The notes under the pieces: generated by a model | The model's input: only the letters and a program-made list of their open reading frames with translations | Told to the model about the DNA's origin: nothing | Database searches by the model: none | Assembly (NCBI GenBank): GCA_018136815.1 | Contig: CM030942.1 | Span: forward strand, 2,431,546-2,495,545 | Source: Isochrysis galbana | Lineage: Eukaryota > Haptophyta > Isochrysidales > Isochrysidaceae | Direction of reading: 5' to 3' | DNA: 64,000 nucleotides | Shown: one piece after another, positions 58,459 to 64,000 of the stretch | Layout of the letters: the number at the start of each line of letters is the position of its first letter | How positions within the stretch are numbered: position 1 is the stretch's first letter | Translations under genes and position numbers: made by a program

Positions 58459-59043
58459 ATATAGAGGTGGAATTAGCCATCTGACTATAGTCCGGATCGG
58501 AATCACGTACAACCTTGACCTGTTGTCCCGTTGTCCCATCCGGGCCAAGAAGGGGCACCCAGGGCACCCCCGCGTCATGTCGTACGTGCTCGATGCGGTG
58601 CGTGACTCGGGCTGTGCGCAAACCCTTGCTTGCACAGCCTGTTTTTACTGTGTTTGGAGACGCTCTTGCTGTGTTTCCCAGCTAGGGTGCTTGTGAGTTG
58701 TGAGCTGGCCGGAGGCGGCGGGGCTGCTGGTGCATGAAGGCATGAAGCCCCTGGTTTTGGTTTCGCGTGCATGTGTACAAAATGTCACTGTGAGTCACCA
58801 CCTTAACCATTTCCAAAAGATCCTACATGTCGGCGCAAGCCATCACAGGGGGCAACTTTCCTCCAGTTGGAGCGACCTCTAGATGTCTAAGGGTCCACAT
58901 TTATTTTATACCCCATAGGAATGGGAACGGGGCTTATCCATGAAGCGGGAGCCTCTAGAATATAGAATAGAATAGAATAGATAAGAGTAGATAGGAGGGT
59001 AGAAGCTCGAGGGGCTCGGCCGCCGGGCTGGAGCACGGCCGTC
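58459..59043. other. Upstream region of the BolA-like gene
   Basis: No gene is seen. A short TAGAA/AGAAT repeat sits at 58958-58982, 60-90 bp before the ATG. Confidence 0.4.
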
Positions 59044-59625
59044 ATGTCCGAGCACTCGCACGGCCACGCCCACGAGCACGAGCACGAGCACGAGCATGGG
59101 GGGAAGCCGTGCACGCACGAGCACACCACACACGCTGAGGCCACCCCGTGCTCCCACGCCCACGCCGAGCACGCCCACCACGAGCACGGGCACGCTGCTC
59201 CGCGCGTTAGTGCTGAGCTTCTCGAGCAGAAGCTGCGCTCCTCGAAGCTAGCTCCGAGCCACGTCGCGGTGATCGATGAGTCAGATGGTTGCGGCTCCAA
59301 ATTCTCATCTCTTGTCGTATCCAACCAATTTGAAGGCTTGGCCCTCATCGAGAGGCACCGTGCAGTGCAGGAGCTGCTTAGCGAGGAGATTGCGCAGATC
59401 CACGCCTTTCAGGTGCATGGTATGTGGAGCGATGGAATGCTGATTTTTGGAGCGTATATCCGTGCCCGCTGCTAGAGATGTCTGCGTTTCAACGCCTGCA
59501 GGCTTGCACGTTGACACATGCCGCAAGCTGCCATCCTACTACACTGCCATACCGTTTGGTTGTAGGTGAAGGCATGGACACCCGCGCAGTACGAGAAGAA
59601 GAAGGAGTCGGGAATGGTTGGCTAG
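59044..59625 (+). CDS. BolA2-like protein with His-rich N-terminus
   Basis: Two exons: 59044-59412 and 59566-59625 (GTGCAT...TTGTAG, 153 bp), 142 residues; the join gives IHAFQ-VKAWTPAQYEKKK. BolA2 proteins pair with monothiol glutaredoxins to handle [2Fe-2S] clusters and iron sensing in the cytosol/nucleus. The BolA core (about 57-140) has FSSLVVSNQFEG, RHRAVQELL and the signature IHAFQ, with Cys86 (DGCGS) in the loop that often holds the cluster ligand. The first about 50 residues are exceptional: some 19 His in HGHAHEHEHEHEH and similar runs, plus two Cys, a likely Zn/Ni/Fe-binding tail. Confidence 0.88.
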
Positions 59626-60079
59626 TCAACAGCTTGTTTCACAGAGCTGAGACCTGGCGCAACGAATACGAAGGGTCGATAGTGTTTGGCCTCGTGCGGT
59701 GAGTCAAACCAACACCCCTCAACCACAGGGAAGAGTGCTCCGTTCTTTTCTGCACTCTACTTGTTACGATACTGCCTTTGAGCTGTTGCTATTCAAGAGC
59801 AGCTCGAGCTAAATTTGGCGTCATACACGTGCGGCCGAATACCTTCTTGATCAGTGCATGCGCTACTCGTGAGGAGCGTACCCAATCAGGCCATCTAAGG
59901 CCTGACAGAGTAAGGTCACCTATGTCTTTTCTTTCCGTCATCTGTAGTTCCCATGCAAGCGCCACCATCTGAAGCCGGCGCGCAAGAAAAATCGCTAAAT
60001 TGTTAAACACTGCAGACGCTATGTGTCCGGGCGCCCTGAAGTGTATAGTGGTAGTGGTAGTGATGGTGGTGTGAGAAGT
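59626..60079. other. Intergenic, no gene seen
   Basis: The 3' flank of the BolA-like gene. A GTAGTGGTAGTGATGGTGG run (60047-60065) precedes the next repeat. Confidence 0.5.
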
Positions 60080-60828
60080 AAAAAAAAACCTTTTAATGTT
60101 CTGACCGCACTCGCGGCGAATGGAACCACTACCTACTAAGTACCTACTACACATAGTGCACGTAGCATACTTTCAACACCCCCACTCCCCCGTCCCTTCT
60201 CCCCCCGCCATCAGGCGGCTCCCCGCGTACACTACTAGGGGGATAGGGGTGAAGAGCTTAGATATGGTCTGGTCTGGTCCCCCCCCCCCCCCCCCGGTGA
60301 TCTTTCCCCCCCTTCCCCCGCTTCCTCCTGTGTCTCCGAGTGGGGCCGGCCGACTCTGTCCCGACTTAGCTCCTGTAAACAGGAGCGGGACTTACCAATT
60401 TTTTGGTGGGCAGAGCTCGAGCTCCGCCCACCCCCTTCTCCGCGCTCTCTCTCCCCTCTCCTGTGGCACGCGCGATGGCGCGCCTGCGGCAGGCCTCCAG
60501 CTGCCCTCCTCCGGCGACCCCTGGAGGCTGGAGGCTCCTGGAGGCCAGCTCAAGAGGCAGAGGAGGCTGGGGCTGGGCCCTGGCCTCCCCTGCTGCCTCT
60601 CCCTCGCTGGCGCTCCTGGGCCTCTGGGGCCCCCCACGCTGCACCTGTCTGCCTGTCGACCAGGGGGGGGAGGGGGGGTTGGAGCGATGGGCTGGCCACG
60701 AGGGGCCAGGACGAGCGAACTAGCAGGCGTGCCTGTCAGCGGGAGAGTGCGTCAGCAGGGCAGTCTCCTCCTGGCAAGCCATTAGGCATGCTAGGAGGAT
60801 GGGTGGTACTCCCCCATGGCAGGGGAGG
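60080..60828 (-). mobile_element. SINE-like retroposon (copy 3)
   Basis: Nearly full-length relative of 22764-23533, minus orientation, with tail ACATTAAAAGG plus nine T at 60080-60088. Similarity to copy 1 runs to about 60828 (CCCATGGCAGGGGAGG), then diverges. No target duplication was found on the right side. Non-coding. Confidence 0.7.
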
Positions 60829-61939
60829 GCCCCTCTACGCCCGTTTGCTAACGCAAACGGGGCCCGTTTCTTACCGCACTCCATCGGGGGGGGGTGCAAA
60901 AAACCCGCCCTCTACCTCTCCCTCTTTCCATTCTCCTCCACCTCTCTCGCCCTGCGGCGCGTCGCCATGCGGCGCACCACGGCCCAAAGGCTCCCAGAGG
61001 GCCAGCAAGGGCAGCTCAGGGGGCAGTGGCGGCTGGGGCTCAGACCTTGGCCCCCCCTGCCTCTCCCACGCTTGCCATGCTGGTCATTGGAGCCTCCCAG
61101 CGGCCTCTGTATGCCTGACGACTGACGACCAGGGAAGGGGGGGGAGTCAGCTCGAGGGCAGGCCCAGTATGGGCGTGAGAGTGCGAGTCGCGGCCCGCGC
61201 CCACGAAGGGTCTTGGCCAAGATGATGATTGCGCAGCCCCTGCTAGAGGGCAGGGGCTGAGGTGCTGGTTGTACGGGCCCACCCCGGGGGGTGTCCGCGA
61301 TGGAGTGAAGGGGGGCGCGCGAGGCCCCCATTCACCCCCACTTATAAAAGTAGGTTTCTCGTGCTAGCCACCTAAAAACTATGGATATTTGATGTCTCAT
61401 ACCGAGCCCGTCCCAAATTCGACGGAACGCGACCTCGACGAACTATTGCACGCCGTCCGTGCCCGTGTGCAGTCCGGAGCACAGCAGGTCTGTTGTGGCA
61501 CAGTGCACAGTACAGCGCGCGCTGCACGCAAGAGTAGCAAGCCAAACCAAATCTAGGGATGCACACCCGGCGCTCAGGCACAAGTCGACCGATGCTGAAG
61601 TTTCGTTTGCACTTGGCATATGACCACAGGCCTCTGGTGTGCTGCATTCGATGGCGATAGACTAGGGGGCGGGCACAAATGCGATCCGATCCATCACGTC
61701 ACCCCGCACTATCAAAATTCCATTCTCCATCGAAGCATCGATGAATACAACTCGCCACGGTCAGCAGAGCATGGGCACCGACCGGCAACACTCGCGAGCG
61801 CGCCCAATGCACGTGACGCGGCCCTATTTTAGATAGGTCACACTTCGCGGACGGCGCGATTTCGTTTACCGCTTGTGGACGCCGTAAGAATGAACAAGGC
61901 TTAGGCTCCTCGCCAAGCTCTGAGGCTACCCTCGCCTGT
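60829..61939. other. G+C-rich repeat-like intergenic DNA
   Basis: 60890-61140 is loosely similar to the G+C-rich part of the SINE-like repeat (CTCAGGGGGCAG...GGCTGGGGCT). The rest, up to the calpain-like gene's 3' end, shows no gene. Confidence 0.45.
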
Positions 61940-64000
61940 TTACTGAATCAAGCAAGCGGCTGACTTCCCGCCACCCTCACTAATTTCCTTCTTTTGCCGC
62001 TCGACTGTCTCCCGCAACACGGCCAGCTCCTTTTGCAACTCAGTCTCCTTCCTGCCGTCTCCCCCCCCAGTGTTGTCCGTCCTGCTCATTTGGTCAAGCT
62101 TCATCAGCGCTTCCTCGGCGCGCGCACGCTCCGCCTGAAGCTGTGTGTGCAGAGCAGCGGCCTCTCCAGATTCGTCCTTCGGCTTGGTGGCCTCTTCCAG
62201 CTGCTTCTGAAGGTGCTTCACCTTCTGCTTTTGCAAGTAGAGCTCCTTCTCGGCTGCAATGACCTGCATTGGCCCGGGGCCTTGCTGCGCGGCAAGTGCG
62301 GCGGCGTTGGACGCGGCGGCGGCCGATTTGGCCTCTGCCACTGCCTTGGCGCTCGCGAGCTCCATGTTAAGCTTCTCCATTTTTGCGTTTTGGTCGGCAA
62401 TTTGTTTCCGCAGCTCCTCCAATACTTGTGGCCCCTCCCCCTGAAGTGCCGACTTGGTGTACACGTAGAGCTGGTCGCGCTGCTGCTCAAGTTCCTTCAT
62501 GACTTGGTGTAAGACGGCCGGGTCCGTGGCGTCGTCGCCCGAGCCCTCATCCTCGGGACGCGCACGAATGGTGTCCTCAGGAACTTCCTCCTCTCCGTAG
62601 GGGATATCCTTTGCCGTGTCGCGCGAAACATAGTTCTTGGCGTCCTCCTCGTCCAGGTTCACAAGCTTGGAGTCACTCGGAGTGACTGTCATCGGCTTGG
62701 CCGAGTAGACGAGGACGCGAACGGCCGCGTTCCGGACGGGCTCTTGACGTTGCGAAATGCATCGCGCTACCATCGTGTAGTTCTTACCGCCCTCGAAAGG
62801 CACGGAGAGCACCGCTTGCTTCTGTGCGTATGTGGGCGTCTGTTTATGCGGCTTGCCGGCCGAGGTAGTCGAGATGGAGCAGAAAGCGCTGCTTTCCTCG
62901 CACTCGAAGACTACGGTAGCCTGGAAGTTGCCCACTTGCTCCGGACGAGTGAAGGCGTCTCCCGATGCAGCCAGGTCACACGTGAGCATACCATTGGGGT
63001 CAGTCATGCCCTTGAGCAGCTTGAACTCCCACTCGGCATCTGAGGAGAGAGGCTTCGTGATGATGCTTCCTTCCTCAATGTCGGGGTCGGTATAGACCGT
63101 CAGGCGCAGCGGCGTGATCGACGGCGAAGGCTCGGCCATCACGACCAAGAGTGCATACACGTGCCCCGGTTCAAGGTCCATCTTGGCCTGCACGCACCAC
63201 GCGTTGGTGACGAGAGAATGGCACACATAGTTCTCCACCTGCGGCGAAAGCATGCCCACATACCGCTTGTCGGGCACATTGTTTTTCATCACGTACAGTG
63301 AGAGCATGGGCCGCTCATCGGACGCAACTCCAACGTTGTCGACCACTTGGAGATAGCGCTTGTTCTGGAAGGCGTCGCGCTCGCCGTATGAGAGGAGTAC
63401 GCGAACGGAAGATGGCACCTCGGACATGTTGATGAGCTGGAACTGCGGGCAATTGCGCCACCGTGCTGTCGAGATCGACTTTGGCGCGGTACACAGAGGC
63501 GTCCAAGCAGAGGTGAGGATGCGCTTCTCGTAGGCTTGCAGCTCGGGCTCGAGGCTCACTGGCTTGTCCGCGAAAACGGCCAGCACGTAGCGCGAGTGCT
63601 GGTGCGAGCAGCCGACGTGCGGCACCACCACCCACGAGTCCTCAAGCGCTCCCTCGTTTACGCGGCAGCGCATCATGATCTCACGCGTTTTGGCAATGTC
63701 GATAAAGCCGTTGGTACCTGGCGCGAGCTGCACTACGCCCTCGGGATCGGTGCCAGCCGGCTTGTTGCCCGATGAGTTGATGTCAAGGATGCGTCGACGT
63801 GTCTCGAGAACTTCCTTGGTGGCGGCCGTTACGCACAGCCGCAGAAAGAGTGGGCGCGACTTGGAGCGGGCCTTCTGTCGCTGGTCTTCGAGGACGTCGT
63901 GCAACACCAAACAGACGTTGGCGCCTGGAGGCGCCTTGAGGATGTACTGCGGGTTGTCCACGAAGGAAGTGTGTGTACGGTCGCCGCCGGCGTTGCCGTC
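61940..64000 (-). CDS. Calpain-like protein, C-terminal part: C2L domains, coiled coil, CaaX-like end
   Basis: 686 residues to TAA 61942-61940; the frame stays open to the window edge, so the N-terminus (protease core, if present) lies outside. The first visible residues NAGGDRTHTSFVDNPQYILK are the start of a calpain domain III (C2-like), which normally follows the papain-like core. It ends with VVVPHVGCSHQHSRYVLAVF. A second C2L has WRNCPQFQL, and a third starts about residue 310. Residues about 490-670 form a coiled coil (heptads, KELYLQKQKVKHLQKQLEE). The chain ends Cys-Leu-Ile-Gln, a CaaX box favouring farnesylation. Calpains are Ca-regulated cytosolic proteases; tandem C2L with coiled coil and lipid anchor suggests membrane recruitment. 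It may lack a protease altogether. Confidence 0.8.
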   Translation of the reverse strand, partial: DGNAGGDRTHTSFVDNPQYILKAPPGANVCLVLHDVLEDQRQKARSKSRPLFLRLCVTAATKEVLETRRRILDINSSGNKPAGTDPEGVVQLAPGTNGFIDIAKTREIMMRCRVNEGALEDSWVVVPHVGCSHQHSRYVLAVFADKPVSLEPELQAYEKRILTSAWTPLCTAPKSISTARWRNCPQFQLINMSEVPSSVRVLLSYGERDAFQNKRYLQVVDNVGVASDERPMLSLYVMKNNVPDKRYVGMLSPQVENYVCHSLVTNAWCVQAKMDLEPGHVYALLVVMAEPSPSITPLRLTVYTDPDIEEGSIITKPLSSDAEWEFKLLKGMTDPNGMLTCDLAASGDAFTRPEQVGNFQATVVFECEESSAFCSISTTSAGKPHKQTPTYAQKQAVLSVPFEGGKNYTMVARCISQRQEPVRNAAVRVLVYSAKPMTVTPSDSKLVNLDEEDAKNYVSRDTAKDIPYGEEEVPEDTIRARPEDEGSGDDATDPAVLHQVMKELEQQRDQLYVYTKSALQGEGPQVLEELRKQIADQNAKMEKLNMELASAKAVAEAKSAAAASNAAALAAQQGPGPMQVIAAEKELYLQKQKVKHLQKQLEEATKPKDESGEAAALHTQLQAERARAEEALMKLDQMSRTDNTGGGDGRKETELQKELAVLRETVERQKKEISEGGGKSAACLIQ

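Noticed and set aside
59044-59200. His-rich segment as part of a ZIP or CDF zinc transporter
   Set aside because: There are no membrane helices; the downstream sequence is a clear BolA domain.
1-64000. CRISPR array, bacterial operons or rRNA genes
   Set aside because: No regularly spaced repeats of that kind, no rRNA-like sequence; introns and element types are eukaryotic.

Overview
The window is nuclear DNA of a eukaryote, most likely a chlorophyll a/c alga (haptophyte or a GC-rich stramenopile such as a pelagophyte). The evidence is a fucoxanthin-chlorophyll type light-harvesting gene with GT-AG introns, other intron-bearing eukaryotic genes (THOC6, BolA2-like, a calpain C-terminus), high G+C, long C/T and G runs, and very dense retrotransposons. 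The species cannot be fixed from the sequence. Two 100-N assembly gaps lie at 28205-28304 and 46101-46200. Donor sites seen include GTGCGC, GTGCAT, GTGAGC, GTACGC and GTAAGG.

Layout. 1-820: exon(s) of an unassigned, possibly FAM227-like gene. 989-16179: a Copia element bounded by 184-bp LTRs. It has been filled by later insertions: two 5'-truncated LINEs, then Ty3/gypsy chromovirus copy A (2584-15533), which itself contains another LINE (11528-14060). 16833-19496: a two-exon membrane protein. 19.5-22.5 kb: low-complexity and unclassified repeats. 22487-23629: a gypsy LTR fragment carrying a SINE-like insertion. 24324-25523: THOC6. 25816-28204: a Cys-rich ORF and a single-pass membrane protein. 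28455-28894: a broken CrcB/FEX fluoride-channel fragment. 30198-46100: LINE sequence interrupted by gypsy copy B (31018-43247, minus strand). 46594-47787: light-harvesting protein. 48957-51037: a small secreted protein and a DMT transporter. 52789-54824: an A+T-richer, intronless, compact, virus-like gene block. 55923-56780: a membrane-anchored GLTP-like protein. 57563-57727: a first exon. 59044-59625: His-rich BolA2. 61940-64000: the C-terminal part of a calpain-like protein with tandem C2L domains, a coiled coil and a CaaX-like end.

The most notable system is the chromovirus. Both copies encode Gag, one in-frame UAG, then Pol in the same frame. Between Gag and the protease, Pol carries a domain that reads like a phage-type DNA cytosine methyltransferase (HPPCTYLS, ENP and a C-terminal RSRTY motif). 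It is followed by protease, RT, RNase H, integrase and, in copy B, a chromodomain. Both copies keep the methyltransferase motifs without indels. A second theme is a LINE whose 3' end is shared by a non-autonomous, SINE-like repeat present in three copies.
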